A stretch of 64,000 nucleotides of DNA from Shewanella holmiensis (GCF_025370255.1 NZ_JAMTCD010000017.1:36898-100897), one strand, 5' to 3'. Numbered from the stretch's first letter, positions 43,800 to 54,224 are shown. Notes: generated from the sequence alone by a model not told the origin. Numbers and translations: made by a program.

Positions 43800-46700
43800 T
43801 TAGTGGTAATCTGCTTCGGTATTTTTAGGTTGCCACCACCACAAATAGAAACGTTTAATGATCCGTTTTATGTCATCTAAAATGATATAAAGCACGGGCA
43901 CTAAAATCAGCGTGACTACTGTTGAAAATAAGATACCAAACGCTAATGAGGTGGCCATTGGGATCACAATCTTCGCCTGTAAGCTTTTTTCCATAATGAT
44001 CGGGGCTAAGCCTACAAAGGTCGTTAAGGATGTCAAAATAATCGCTCTAAATCGATAACATCCAGCATCGATTGCCGATTGCAATATTGGTTTTCCTTCC
44101 TCACGAGCCTTGTTGACAAAATCAACTAAGATTAACGAGTCATTCACTACCACCCCGGCAAGCGCTACGATGCCACATAAGCTCAATACGCTCATCGACA
44201 ATCCCAGCATAAAGTGGCCCACTAAGGCGCCAATCATACCAAATGGGATCACCGACATGATGATTAATGGTTGGCTGTACGATTTTAGCGGGATAGCCAT
44301 TAATGCATAAATGGTAAACATGGCAAAGAAAAAGCCCTGTATTAAGCCTATCATGGCATTTTGCTCATCCAAACTACTGCCATCAAGTGATGCCGATACG
44401 TGCGGGTATTTAGCTGTTAGATACGGAATAAACTCTGACTGCACTTCATCAACCACTTTGCTCGGTTCAACTTTGTTTTTATTCGCATTGGCACGAATAG
44501 TAATCGCGCGGCGTCCATCAACCCGAGTAATTGACGCATATGAGTCACCTAATTCAACTGACGCGACACTGGAGAAGGGAACCGTTTGCCCATTCTTGGT
44601 GCGTATCATCATATTTTCAAGGTGACCAATAGTGCGTCGCTGCTCTAATGGATAGCGCACCATGACCTTCACTTCTTCTTTATTACGTAAAATACGTTGG
44701 GCTTCATAACCGTAAAATCCGTAACGCACCTGTCGAGCGAGATCTGATAGCGTAAGCCCCTGAGCTTCAGCTTCAGGTAAAATGTTCAGTCTTATTTCGT
44801 GACTACCTGATGAAAAGTTGTCTGAAATGTCATATACACCTTCGTAGGTGGCCAGTTTAGCTTTGATTTCTTTCGACGCTTCAGCTAATTGGTCTAAATC
44901 GCTGGATGTTAATCGAAACGATAAATCACCACCGGTATCATTGGTGCTGGCATTAATATTGAGTTTTTTGACCGATAATAGTTCAGGTAACTGTTTACGC
45001 CACTCTTCAGCGATAGTGACGCCGTCAACTTCACGATCTTCACCTTTGGTTAATTCAGTGAAGATAAATGCTGAGGTACGAGAGTTGAGTGACACAAAGC
45101 TATGTTTAACCACTGCAGAGCCATATTGCTCTTCCATTACCACATTCATTTTGTACAAGGCATCTTCAACCTGTTGCACTGTGGTTAAGGTGTTGAGCTC
45201 TGAGCTGCCTTCATCCATCTCTAATTGAACTTGGATAAAGTCTGATGGAATATCAGGAAAAAACACCCAGCGCACTTTACCACTTGCCACTAAGGCGATA
45301 GAGAGAATCAATACCCCAATAAACAGCGCCACAACGTTGTAGCGTTGCTTAATACAAGCCTCTAAAAAGTGACGATACTTGTGGTGAATAAAGAATTGTA
45401 ACTTGTCGTTTAACGCCAGTTTGAAACGCGAAAATACATTTGTTGGCTTGGTTTTTTTACGTACTTTCATGTGCGCTAAATGAGCGGGTAAAATGAATTT
45501 AGATTCAATCAATGAAAACGCCAGGCATAAAATAACAATCATGCCGATCGACTTCCAAATGATCCCCATCGGGCCAGAAACCATGATCATAGGCACGAAT
45601 GCTGCAATAGTGGTTAATACACCAAAGGTGGCAGGCATCGCCACTTTGTGTACACCGGTAATGACGTTATTTAAAGAATGACCATTCTCTTCGACTTCGC
45701 TATAGGCACTTTCTCCAATCACAATGGCATCGTCGACGACAATCCCAAGGACCAAAATAAAGGCGAACAGGGTAAGCATGTTAATTGACATGCCTACCAT
45801 AGGCATGAGCAACATGGCTCCTAAAAAGCATACTGGCAGACCCATCATCACCCAAAATGCGAGTTTAAGATCAAGGAAAAGTGCCAGAATGATAAAGACT
45901 AATAATGCGCCATAAAACATGTTAGATAACATCATGTTTAATCGGCCTTTGAGATAGTGGGTTAAATCTCCCCAGGTATCTAACTGCACGTTGGCCGGCA
46001 AGGTGCTTTGGCGGTCGGCAATATAGGTTTTAACTTGCTCTGAAATGGCCAGTGCATTTTGGTCATCAATACTGGTGATTTCAATAATGGCGGCGGGTTT
46101 GCCATTAAAGCGGGTATATCCAAGACGTTCTTCAAAGTCATCTTTAATTTCTGCCACCTGTGGCAGCATAATTCGACTGCCGTCGGGATTAGTTAATACG
46201 GCAATTTTGGCAAAATCTTCACCAGTATAAGCTTGACCTTTGGTGCGTAATAAAATATCACCGTCGCTGGCACGAATAGACCCCCCCGGTAAATCTATTG
46301 AAGAGTTCTGTACTGCTTGGGCAACTTGGCTAAAGCTTAATCCGTATTCTCGCAGTTTATCTTCTGACACTTCAATGCCAATTTCGTAGTCACGTACCCC
46401 GTTTAATTTGGCACGAGTCACCCCTGGAAGATCGGTGATATCTTCTCGAATCGATTTGGCAATTTCTTTCATGTCATGCAAAGAAATATCACCGTATACC
46501 GACACCCAGATAACATTATTTTCTGGTTTTATCTGAAAAATATTCGGTTTTTCAATATTGTCTGGAAAAGTAGCGATAGCATCAATACGCAGCTTCGATT
46601 CATCCAATACCGATTGAACATCATAGCCATCATCGACTTCAATGGTCACTGAGCCCACGCCGTCACTGGCGACTGAGGTGATTTTTTTTATCCCTGACAC

Positions 46701-46931
46701 ATCTTGAATGGCTTCTTCAATCTTGATGTTAATTCCTTCCTCAATTTCCTGTGGCGCCGCACCTGGGTATGCCACATTCACGTTGATAAGGTTAAGGGTA
46801 AAACTTGGGAAAACTTCTTTGTTGATAAGTAATGCACTGAATAAGCCACCGCCAATCAACACTAACATTAATAAGTTTGCGGCAACGTTATTACGGGCAA
46901 ACCAAGCGATGATCCCTGACTGATCTTGCAT
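43800..46931 (-). CDS. RND efflux pump, inner-membrane subunit (AcrB/HAE1 family)
   Basis: A 1043-residue proton-driven trimeric exporter with the usual two-fold repeat: first membrane helix at about 15-35, large periplasmic loops (about 40-330 and 555-865) and two membrane bundles. Helix 4 carries VLGIVVDDAIVIGE (the proton-relay aspartate pair DD), and the second bundle has SVIPFGMIGALVGHFMLG and NDSLILVDFVN. The branch looks like the MexB-distant, single-adaptor type often annotated 'efflux RND transporter permease'. It overlaps the adaptor gene's stop by one base (TAATG). Substrates unknown; no outer-membrane factor gene nearby. Confidence 0.92.
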   Translation of the reverse strand: MQDQSGIIAWFARNNVAANLLMLVLIGGGLFSALLINKEVFPSFTLNLINVNVAYPGAAPQEIEEGINIKIEEAIQDVSGIKKITSVASDGVGSVTIEVDDGYDVQSVLDESKLRIDAIATFPDNIEKPNIFQIKPENNVIWVSVYGDISLHDMKEIAKSIREDITDLPGVTRAKLNGVRDYEIGIEVSEDKLREYGLSFSQVAQAVQNSSIDLPGGSIRASDGDILLRTKGQAYTGEDFAKIAVLTNPDGSRIMLPQVAEIKDDFEERLGYTRFNGKPAAIIEITSIDDQNALAISEQVKTYIADRQSTLPANVQLDTWGDLTHYLKGRLNMMLSNMFYGALLVFIILALFLDLKLAFWVMMGLPVCFLGAMLLMPMVGMSINMLTLFAFILVLGIVVDDAIVIGESAYSEVEENGHSLNNVITGVHKVAMPATFGVLTTIAAFVPMIMVSGPMGIIWKSIGMIVILCLAFSLIESKFILPAHLAHMKVRKKTKPTNVFSRFKLALNDKLQFFIHHKYRHFLEACIKQRYNVVALFIGVLILSIALVASGKVRWVFFPDIPSDFIQVQLEMDEGSSELNTLTTVQQVEDALYKMNVVMEEQYGSAVVKHSFVSLNSRTSAFIFTELTKGEDREVDGVTIAEEWRKQLPELLSVKKLNINASTNDTGGDLSFRLTSSDLDQLAEASKEIKAKLATYEGVYDISDNFSSGSHEIRLNILPEAEAQGLTLSDLARQVRYGFYGYEAQRILRNKEEVKVMVRYPLEQRRTIGHLENMMIRTKNGQTVPFSSVASVELGDSYASITRVDGRRAITIRANANKNKVEPSKVVDEVQSEFIPYLTAKYPHVSASLDGSSLDEQNAMIGLIQGFFFAMFTIYALMAIPLKSYSQPLIIMSVIPFGMIGALVGHFMLGLSMSVLSLCGIVALAGVVVNDSLILVDFVNKAREEGKPILQSAIDAGCYRFRAIILTSLTTFVGLAPIIMEKSLQAKIVIPMATSLAFGILFSTVVTLILVPVLYIILDDIKRIIKRFYLWWWQPKNTEADYH

Positions 46932-48133
46932 TATTTTGCTCCTGCTGTGCTGATTTCATCATCTGACACATCATCAGCAGGGCTAGGTTGCTCACCTTCA
47001 CCTAAAACTTTTACTTTCTGGCCATCAGATAAATTAACCACATTGGTGGTTGAAATTCGTTCACCATCGGTGAAACTATCTTTGATATACACTTTGTCGA
47101 TATCACTTTTGACAATATTCACCGAGCGCATTTCAATGATATTGTCAGGCTTAACGATGGCAACTTGAGAGTTTCTAACGACATGGCGTGGCAGTGACAC
47201 GATTCCGCTTACGGTGCGGCCTTTAATCACAGCAGTAACAAAACTACCGTATTTTAATGGCAGTTTATTCAAGGTACTTGATTGAAGTAGATAAGGGTCG
47301 GTCACTTCAGCCACTAAATACACCATACGGTTTTGCTCATCGATGACATTTTCACTGCGGATAATGTTGCCTTCCCAGGAGATATCCTGACCAGCAAGTG
47401 ATGCATTTAACGTGACTTGAGTATCTGGGTTGTCGATTGACTCTAAATAAGCTAAATCGCTATTGGTAAGAGGTAAACGTACTTCTGCTGTATTGGTGTC
47501 ATAAAGCTCACCTAGGTTGGTGCCTAGGGTCACGTATTGGCCTAAATCGACTTTTCTTGCTTTTATAATGCCGTCAAATGGGGCACGTATTACGGTGCGC
47601 TCAAGATTTCGTTGTGCTCTTGCTAGCCCAGCTTGTGCAGATTTAACATTGGCTTGTTCTTTTTTAAGTTGTGGAATACGCAAACCAAGCTCGGGTGCGA
47701 CGCCGTTATCAAAGTCTTTAAACTCAATTTTAGCCACTTCGCCACGGGCTATTTCTTCGTTAAGCATTGCCGTAGCTTGCGCGACATTTGCCTCGGCTTG
47801 CATTAAGTCAGCTTCATAATCTGAAGGTTCTATTAGCGCAAGTTGTTCGCCTTTTTTAACCATGCCGCCTGCGACAAAGTTTGGTGCGATACTTTGCAAT
47901 CGCCCTTGAACCTCAGTGACTAATTGGGTTTTATATTTTGGGTTGACGACGCCGTAAGAGGGGAGGTTTAACGACACCGTTTGTTGTTCAACGGTCATGA
48001 CCTCCACGATGGTCAATATTGCCGCTTCCTCTTTCTGCTCGGGTGTTTCTTGCGTCCCCATAAGCAGCATAGCTAATCCAATAAATACAATCAGGATAAA
48101 GAGGGGGGAGAGTCTTCTTAAAATAGTTATCAT
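46931..48133 (-). CDS. RND efflux periplasmic adaptor (membrane fusion protein)
   Basis: A 400-residue adaptor of the HlyD/MexA family, anchored by an N-terminal helix (about 7-25, LSPLFILIVFIGLAMLLMG). A barrel/lipoyl half (GRLQSIAPNFVAGGMVKKGEQL), a helical hairpin (about 100-165, EANVAQATAMLNEE) and the second lipoyl half (RTVIRAPFDGIIKARKVDLGQYV) are visible. ATG 48133 is preferred to a TTG 75 bases upstream because it begins just before the membrane helix. The RND gene follows with stop-start overlap, and the two form one operon. No TetR-type regulator is adjacent. Confidence 0.88.
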   Translation of the reverse strand: MITILRRLSPLFILIVFIGLAMLLMGTQETPEQKEEAAILTIVEVMTVEQQTVSLNLPSYGVVNPKYKTQLVTEVQGRLQSIAPNFVAGGMVKKGEQLALIEPSDYEADLMQAEANVAQATAMLNEEIARGEVAKIEFKDFDNGVAPELGLRIPQLKKEQANVKSAQAGLARAQRNLERTVIRAPFDGIIKARKVDLGQYVTLGTNLGELYDTNTAEVRLPLTNSDLAYLESIDNPDTQVTLNASLAGQDISWEGNIIRSENVIDEQNRMVYLVAEVTDPYLLQSSTLNKLPLKYGSFVTAVIKGRTVSGIVSLPRHVVRNSQVAIVKPDNIIEMRSVNIVKSDIDKVYIKDSFTDGERISTTNVVNLSDGQKVKVLGEGEQPSPADDVSDDEISTAGAK

Positions 48134-48448
48134 TCTTTTTGCGTATCCATGCTGAATTGTGACTGATGATATTAGCAAGTCGTAATTGATGTTTTTATCA
48201 TCAATCAATTAACTGTTTTTTTATGCTTATCAGTATTATGCCTAAACTATCAGAATTTCTGGTTTACCTAAACAGCTTTAAGTAAATAAAGTGTATCACG
48301 CTTGTTACATGGTTGGTTTTTTGTGACAACCTCAATCATAACAACGCTGAACTGTAGTGGGATAAGGTTATAAAGCAGGGTTAGTTATTACTGTAAGTGG
48401 ATTTTAATAGTGGGGTGAACCGCATTGATAATGGCAGGATGCAGGCAT
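48134..48448. other. Intergenic region upstream of the efflux operon
   Basis: Contains the promoter of the RND operon on the minus strand. It is AT-rich without a recognisable operator for a known regulator. Its left edge holds the in-frame TTG extension of the adaptor gene (48206-48208), which was not used. Confidence 0.45.
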
Positions 48449-48476
48449 AAAAAAGCGAACCAAGATTAGGTTCGCT
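48449..48476 (-). terminator. Rho-independent terminator after srmB
   Basis: Read on the minus strand: AGCGAACC, 7-base loop, GGTTCGCT, then six T. The 5' stem arm is part of a three-fold tandem repeat (next entry). Confidence 0.85.
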
Positions 48477-48510
48477 AGAGTTAGGTTCGCTAGAGTTAGG
48501 TTCGCTAGAT
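48466..48510. repeat. Three tandem 15-bp repeats duplicating a terminator arm
   Basis: TTAGGTTCGCTAGAG twice (48466-48480, 48481-48495) and TTAGGTTCGCTAGAT once (48496-48510). Each copy holds the sequence that forms one arm of the srmB terminator hairpin, so the transcript can pair any of three 5' arms with the single 3' arm. Confidence 0.88.
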
Positions 48511-48543
48511 TAGAATACCGCTAACATCATATAAAAGCAGGGT

Positions 48544-49767
48544 TTATTTCTTTTTCTTAAACTTTTTAGACGGCTTTTTTGCGTCTTTTGCGTTGGCTTT
48601 TTTCTTGCCAGGCACTTTGGCTTCTTTGTGCTTAGGGCGCAGCTCTTCAATTACCCGGCGCTTTAGTGGTTGCTCAATATAGCGCTCAATTTTACCTACA
48701 ATACGAATATCATGAGCTTCAACTAAAGAGATTGCTGTGCCTTTCGCACCTGCACGACCGGTTCGACCAATGCGGTGAACATAGGTGTCAGCTGAACGTG
48801 GCATGTCATAGTTAATCACATGGGTAATATCATCTACGTCGATACCTCTCGCGGCCACATCGGTAGCCAGCAACACATTGACCTCGCCTTTAGTAAAACG
48901 ACCTAATGCTTGGAAACGTTTTTTCTGTTCCATGTCTCCACGCATAAAAGCACAAGGAATATTGGCTTTTAATAATAACCCTTCAAGGCTAGCAACAACC
49001 TCACGAGTTTTGACGAACACGATAGTTCGTTTGACTTGCTCTTGTCGTAAAATATTACATAGCAGGGCAAATTTATGCTCTTTGTCATCAGCTAAATGTG
49101 CCCATTGATGTATCTTGGCTTTTTCGCTGCGCGGTGCTTCAACATCGATAGTGATTGGGTCTTTTAACAGATCCCGTGCAAAGCGCTCAACACCACTACC
49201 TTCTAATGTGGCAGAAAATAGCATGTTTTGTTTACGGCCCTGTGCTTCAATTGCAATCGCTTGAACGACTGAAGAGAAACCCATATCAAGCATGCGGTCA
49301 GCTTCATCAATAATCAGAATATCAACTTCAGTAGCATCGAATTTTCTTTTATCTAGGTATTCCATTAATCGACCTGGAGTGGCGATTAAAATGTCTACAT
49401 TTCCTTCAAGTGCTTCTTCTTGAGGGCCGTAAGGTACACCACCGGTAATAATGGCGATGTCGAGATCCAAATCCGTTGCTAAATGGCAAGCATAACGGTG
49501 AATTTGACTAGCAAGCTCACGTGTTGGCGTTAACACTAATATACGCGCTTGACCTTCAAATCGACGCGGAAAATCAATAAGGTGTTGTAATGCTGGTAAT
49601 AAGAAACTGGCTGTTTTGCCCGTTCCTGTTGGTGCACGCGCAAGAATATCCCGTTGCTCCATCGCCATAGGAATAGCTTCTTGCTGGACTGTGGTTGGGC
49701 TTTTATGGCCCATGGCTTTCAACGAATCTAATAACCTTGGGTCTAAATCGAAATCTTCAAATAACAT
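48544..49767 (-). CDS. srmB: DEAD-box RNA helicase SrmB
   Basis: A 407-residue helicase. Q-motif region PTTVQQEAIP, Walker A APTGTGKT, motif Ib TPGRL, DEAD in LIIDEADRMLDMGF, SAT in LFSATLEG, and HRIGRTGRAG are present; the tail (about 370-407) is lysine-rich. SATLEG, KIHQW and the IEELRPKHKEA region specifically resemble SrmB, which helps large ribosomal subunit assembly at low temperature. The divergent neighbour trmN6 (yfiC) is also beside srmB in E. coli, which supports the name. Confidence 0.9.
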   Translation of the reverse strand: MLFEDFDLDPRLLDSLKAMGHKSPTTVQQEAIPMAMEQRDILARAPTGTGKTASFLLPALQHLIDFPRRFEGQARILVLTPTRELASQIHRYACHLATDLDLDIAIITGGVPYGPQEEALEGNVDILIATPGRLMEYLDKRKFDATEVDILIIDEADRMLDMGFSSVVQAIAIEAQGRKQNMLFSATLEGSGVERFARDLLKDPITIDVEAPRSEKAKIHQWAHLADDKEHKFALLCNILRQEQVKRTIVFVKTREVVASLEGLLLKANIPCAFMRGDMEQKKRFQALGRFTKGEVNVLLATDVAARGIDVDDITHVINYDMPRSADTYVHRIGRTGRAGAKGTAISLVEAHDIRIVGKIERYIEQPLKRRVIEELRPKHKEAKVPGKKKANAKDAKKPSKKFKKKK

Positions 49768-49822
49768 GCGCGTGGGTCTCGCTTAAAAGTAGCCGAACAT
49801 TATAACTGACGAATCACATAGG

Positions 49823-50548
49823 CTAAAGTTTTAAGTAGAAATCTCGACAGAAATCTATCATTTGGGCGGAGTAATGCCCCTGTTTATTACGAATATGCAT
49901 CTGCCTATTAACAATAGGCAGCAGAGCTTTGCCATGTTTCACTGCTAATAATAAGCGGTTTGCAGGTTTTCCCTCAACACTACTGACGTCAACATATTCA
50001 CAAATGTGTAATGGTGCTTGTGCCAAAGCCTGTTGGAATTGAGACCAGCTTTGAGTTGGAATAATCAGGCTTGCTGTGCCGTGTGAATGTAAAAGCTGCG
50101 CAATTGCGTTGAGTAATTCAATAAAGCTGAGTTGATCAGTATGCCTTGCTGTCGCTCTGGCAACATTTTGCGTTTGTGGCCCATTAGTAAAATAGGGAGG
50201 GTTACAAATAATATGGTCAAAATGTGCTTGTGGATGCTGTAAAAATGATAAGCAGTAATTTTGAATGCTAGTGTGTAACAGAGTGACTTTTGTTGGCCAT
50301 GGGCTGCTATCAATATTTGCTTGGCAGTCATCACTCGCGGCGGAATCCAGTTCAATGGCGGTTACCTTTGCATCAAAATGGCTACGTTGAGCCGCCATTA
50401 AACTCAATAATCCACTGCCCGCGCCAATATCCAGAATGTTTTTAGCTTCGGCCAATGGTGCCCAAGCACCTAATAACACACCATCGGTGCTGACGGACAT
50501 ACCACAACGGCTGTCATCAATATGAAATTGTTTAAATGTAAATGGCAT
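49823..50548 (-). CDS. trmN6: tRNA1(Val) (adenine(37)-N6)-methyltransferase
   Basis: A 241-residue SAM-dependent methyltransferase equal to E. coli YfiC/TrmN6, which modifies A37 of tRNA1-Val. [29 protein letters not shown] (N-terminus as YfiC), the SAM motif [16 protein letters not shown] and the catalytic NPPY in [11 protein letters not shown] are all visible. ATG 50548 is chosen to match the E. coli N-terminus; the frame extends upstream without a better ribosome site. The order beside srmB is the enteric one. Confidence 0.9.
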   Translation of the reverse strand: MPFTFKQFHIDDSRCGMSVSTDGVLLGAWAPLAEAKNILDIGAGSGLLSLMAAQRSHFDAKVTAIELDSAASDDCQANIDSSPWPTKVTLLHTSIQNYCLSFLQHPQAHFDHIICNPPYFTNGPQTQNVARATARHTDQLSFIELLNAIAQLLHSHGTASLIIPTQSWSQFQQALAQAPLHICEYVDVSSVEGKPANRLLLAVKHGKALLPIVNRQMHIRNKQGHYSAQMIDFCRDFYLKL

Positions 50549-51052
50549 GCGGTATACGGATAAGGGGCAGAAGGTGCATTGTAGCAAAATATTTGGCTTT
50601 GTTAATTTGCTACGTCTTTTCTGGCGGCTTTAAATAATATAGGGAGCACTGTACGGTTAGTTTCTAATTACTTAATTGTTAAATATTGTTATCGTTTTTT
50701 GTTGCCTGTTTTAGTTATGTTTAGTGATTTTGCGAGTTGTTTAAGCATAAAAATGTAAAATTGCAGTTTATCTTACTCCGCTATTGTGTACTGAAGTGTT
50801 CTTTGATATTAGTTTCAGCCTGTTTTGTCATAGTAAAACAGCGGTTCTATTTGTTTTAAGGGTTTTAAATGGCCTTTGAGCAAGCATCGTAGCCAAGAAA
50901 GTACTTTTTCTATACTGATTTTGGTAGGTTTTACTCGATAAATGTGTACATATATTTTTACAGCTTGTGTTTTGTTATAGATTAGCAGTAGCTAAATAGA
51001 ATTTGATCACTTAAGTTGGTAAGAAACAAATACAATAAAATGAGACCTCATA
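50549..51052. other. Intergenic region before brnQ
   Basis: A 504-base AT-rich stretch between divergent trmN6 and brnQ. No ribosome-site-bearing frame longer than about 25 codons was found on either strand, and no terminator-like hairpin. It may hold regulation for brnQ; no leucine-responsive site is evident by eye. Confidence 0.45.
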
Positions 51053-52384
51053 GTGCAAACAACTAAATTATCGATTATCGATACCTTTGGCCTAGGATTT
51101 ATGGCTTTCGCATTCTTTTTAGGCGCCGGAAACCTAATATTCCCGCCTTTTGCAGGCTTTTTAGCGGGCGAAAACATGTCGCTTGCGATGTTTGGGTTTC
51201 TTTTAACCGCGGTCGGCATGCCACTGATCGGATTAATTGCGGTTGCTAAAGCTAACGGTAAAATTATGGCTTACTTGCCGTCATTTGCCGCTACGGCATT
51301 GGCTATTGCCATTTATATTATTATTGGCCCAGCGTTTGCTGCCCCAAGAACCAGCTTAGTTGCATTTGAAATCGGTGCTCTCCCTTTTATTGCTAACGCT
51401 GATGCGGTTGTGATGATTGCAGGCCAGTCAGTCAATATTGCCCAGCTTATCTTTACGTTAGTATTTTTTGCCATAGTGATGTTTATGTCACTCTTCCCAG
51501 GCAAATTATTAGACAACGTCGGTAAGGTGTTAACTCCTATTTTAATCTCGTTGTTAGTTGCCTTAGCAATGAGTGTGTTATTTTTATCCGGTTCTGAAGT
51601 CGGTGCGCCGACCGGTGAATACCTCTCTAGCCCTTTATCGAAAGGCATTATTGAAGGGTATAACACTATGGATACGTTGGCGTCGATTATGTTCGGTATG
51701 TTGATTATTGATTTGCTTCGTAAAAAAGGCATTGAAAATGCGGCTGTTCAAACTAAGTATCTTATTCGCGCAGGGATCATTGCTGCATCAGGTTTAGCCT
51801 TTGTGTACATTTCACTGTTCTTTTTAGGTGCTTCAGCAGGTGATTTAGCCACAGGTGCATCCAATGGCGGGGCAATCTTAACAAATTATGTTGATTACCA
51901 CTTCGGCACGTTAGGCATTGTAATGTTGTCGACTGTTGTTGGCTTAGCGTGTCTAACCACTGCAATTGGTTTAGTAACAGCGTGTTCTGAATTTTTTAAT
52001 GAACTGCTACCAAAGATTTCATATCAACGTTTTGTGGTTTTTTTCAGTGTGGTTTGTGCCATCGTAGCTAACGTTGGGTTATCGCAATTAATTTCTATTA
52101 GTATTCCGGTGCTGATGACGATTTATCCTGTCGCCATCGCACTGGTTTTGATTACTTTAATTACGCCTAAGTTTGCTCGTCCAGAGTTTTCGCAACGGTT
52201 AGTACTGAGTGTGGCGTTAGCTTTTGGTATTCTTGATGGTTTGAAAACCGCAGGTGTTGATATGTCAGCGTTTAACCTTTTACCTTTGCACGCTGAAGGT
52301 ATGGCATGGCTATTACCTACGGCTATCGTAACCCTAGTGTGTTTGTTTTTACCTAAAAGCTCACAATCTGATTCAGTTGCTTAA
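51053..52384 (+). CDS. brnQ: Branched-chain amino acid transporter BrnQ
   Basis: A 443-residue polytopic protein with about twelve hydrophobic segments, an LIVCS-family sodium-coupled importer for leucine, isoleucine and valine. The first helix motif GLGFMAFAFFLGAGNLIFPPFAG corresponds to GLGFM-type BrnQ starts, and FAFIAPFG-style segments follow. The start is GTG at 51053 with only a weak ribosome site. It stands before xerD, separated by 87 bases. Inner membrane. Confidence 0.9.
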   Translation: MQTTKLSIIDTFGLGFMAFAFFLGAGNLIFPPFAGFLAGENMSLAMFGFLLTAVGMPLIGLIAVAKANGKIMAYLPSFAATALAIAIYIIIGPAFAAPRTSLVAFEIGALPFIANADAVVMIAGQSVNIAQLIFTLVFFAIVMFMSLFPGKLLDNVGKVLTPILISLLVALAMSVLFLSGSEVGAPTGEYLSSPLSKGIIEGYNTMDTLASIMFGMLIIDLLRKKGIENAAVQTKYLIRAGIIAASGLAFVYISLFFLGASAGDLATGASNGGAILTNYVDYHFGTLGIVMLSTVVGLACLTTAIGLVTACSEFFNELLPKISYQRFVVFFSVVCAIVANVGLSQLISISIPVLMTIYPVAIALVLITLITPKFARPEFSQRLVLSVALAFGILDGLKTAGVDMSAFNLLPLHAEGMAWLLPTAIVTLVCLFLPKSSQSDSVA

Positions 52385-52471
52385 GAGGCTTAGCGCCGAG
52401 TAAGCTGATATTTAACCGCTGGATATGCTAATCTACAGCCAGTATATCCGGCGTGTTAAACTGAGTATGAC

Positions 52472-53377
52472 TTGAATTCTATCAACTATTCTCCAGATCC
52501 TATGATTGATCAGTTTCTTGACGACTTATGGTCAACTAAAGGGTTAAGCGATAATACCTTAGCTTCTTATCGCACTGATTTAGCCCATTTTGAACGTTTT
52601 GTCCTTAGTCAAAAATCCTCATTGCTTGAAGCTGATGGCTTGCTGCTAAAAGATTACCTCGCCTATCGCTTTGAACAAAAGTATGCCAAAACCAGTACCG
52701 CAAGATTAATGAGTAGCCTGAGACGTTTTTATGGATTTTTAGTGATAACTAAACGAATCAGCGTTGATCCGACAGCATTAATTAAATCTCCCAAACTGGT
52801 AAGAAAACTCCCTGATGCGTTATCAGAAGCGCAAGTAGATATCTTGCTTGGTGAACCCAATACAGATGATCCTATAGAGAGCCGTGATAAAGCCATGTTA
52901 GAGCTGCTATATGCAACAGGGCTAAGGGTGACAGAGTTAGTGAGTTTAACCATGGACCAAATCAGTTTACGTCAGGGCGTGATAAGGGTGATGGGTAAGG
53001 GCGGCAAAGAAAGGTTAGTGCCATTAGGCGAGCTGGCAATTGATGAGATTGAGCAATATTTGAAAACAGCCCGGCCAGAATTACTGCACATGAAACAGTC
53101 AGATGTGTTGTTCCCATCTAAACGTGCTCAGATGATGACTCGACAAACATTTTGGCACCGAATTAAATTGTATGCCTCCAGAGCGGGCATCAGCGTACAT
53201 TTGTCACCGCACACGTTAAGACATGCGTTTGCGACCCATTTATTAAACCATGGCGCAGACTTAAGAGTGGTGCAGTTGTTATTAGGACACAGTGATTTAT
53301 CGACCACACAAATATATACCCATGTAGCCAAAGCAAGGTTACAACAGTTGCACCAACAGCATCATCCAAGAGGTTAA
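52472..53377 (+). CDS. xerD: Site-specific tyrosine recombinase XerD
   Basis: A 301-residue recombinase that, with XerC, resolves chromosome dimers at dif. Catalytic residues are R152 (ATGLRVTEL), K176 (GKGGKERLVP), H247 and R250 (HTLRHAFATH), H273 (LGHSDLSTTQ) and Y282 (IYTHV). XerD is preferred to XerC because dsbC and recJ follow, the order seen in E. coli. Start: TTG at 52472, with an alternative in-frame ATG at 52502; neither ribosome site is strong. Confidence 0.93.
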   Translation: MNSINYSPDPMIDQFLDDLWSTKGLSDNTLASYRTDLAHFERFVLSQKSSLLEADGLLLKDYLAYRFEQKYAKTSTARLMSSLRRFYGFLVITKRISVDPTALIKSPKLVRKLPDALSEAQVDILLGEPNTDDPIESRDKAMLELLYATGLRVTELVSLTMDQISLRQGVIRVMGKGGKERLVPLGELAIDEIEQYLKTARPELLHMKQSDVLFPSKRAQMMTRQTFWHRIKLYASRAGISVHLSPHTLRHAFATHLLNHGADLRVVQLLLGHSDLSTTQIYTHVAKARLQQLHQQHHPRG

Positions 53378-53501
53378 TCTACTAGGTAGTTTTTGGTTAC
53401 ATTAAAAAGTCTATCTCATAGTTGCGTTAATCTGAGTAAATCTGTAAGTTTTGCACTTAAAATCGGGTCTAGTTATGTCACCCGTGTAATTAGGAATTAT
53501 C

Positions 53502-54224
53502 ATGAAGTTATCAAAAGCATTCATTCTTGTCGCCAGTTTACTTGTGCCCGCAATGGCGCAAGCAGCATCAAGCTCTGACAATATAGACAATGAGTTGAAA
53601 CAAAAAATATCCGATATGTTAGGTGTTGAAGTCAGCACTATTCAGCCTTCACCGATTAGCGGTTTACAGCAAGTGCTAACAGACCGTGGTGTACTGTATA
53701 TCACTGAAGATGGCTCTAAGCTTATTCACGGTAATGTTTATGATTTAAATAATCGCATGAAAAACTTAACCGAAGCGGCATTAGCAGGTCCTCGTATCGA
53801 GATGTTGAAGCCACTTGAAAAAGACATGTTGGTGTATAAAGCAAAAAATGAAAAGCATGTGGTAACTGTGTTTACTGACGTTGATTGTGGTTACTGTCGT
53901 AAGTTACATAATCAAATGGCAGAGTATAATGATTTAGGTATTACCGTGCGTTATTTAGCTTACCCTCGTGCCGGTATTCCGTCTGCTAATGCTGATGAAA
54001 TGCAAGCTGTGTGGTGTGCAAAAGATCCATTACAAGCTATGACAGATGCTAAAGCGGGTAAGAATATTAAAGCGGCTTCCTGTGATATTGATATCGCAAA
54101 GCAGTACCGTTTAGGCATGTCTTTTGGGATTAATGGGACGCCAGCAATCATACTGGAAGATGGTAGTATGATCCCGGGTTATCAGCCTCCAGAAAATTTA
54201 TTGCAGGCTATCGAATCTAAATAG
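53502..54224 (+). CDS. dsbC: Periplasmic disulfide isomerase DsbC
   Basis: A 240-residue thiol-disulfide isomerase. A signal peptide ends near residue 21 (AMAQA before ASSSD). The N-terminal dimerisation domain (about 25-85) is followed by a thioredoxin fold with active-site C129-G-Y-C132. Two more cysteines (WCAKD and ASCDID) fit DsbC's structural disulfide. It follows xerD and precedes recJ. It repairs wrongly paired disulfides in periplasmic proteins and is kept reduced by DsbD. A terminator follows. Confidence 0.93.
   Translation: MKLSKAFILVASLLVPAMAQAASSSDNIDNELKQKISDMLGVEVSTIQPSPISGLQQVLTDRGVLYITEDGSKLIHGNVYDLNNRMKNLTEAALAGPRIEMLKPLEKDMLVYKAKNEKHVVTVFTDVDCGYCRKLHNQMAEYNDLGITVRYLAYPRAGIPSANADEMQAVWCAKDPLQAMTDAKAGKNIKAASCDIDIAKQYRLGMSFGINGTPAIILEDGSMIPGYQPPENLLQAIESK

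Noticed and set aside
44848..45228. 126-codon plus-strand frame inside the RND gene
   Set aside because: Antisense shadow of a well-conserved coding region; no ribosome site or protein-like pattern.
51313..51732. 139-codon minus-strand frame inside brnQ
   Set aside because: Antisense shadow of a membrane-protein coding region.
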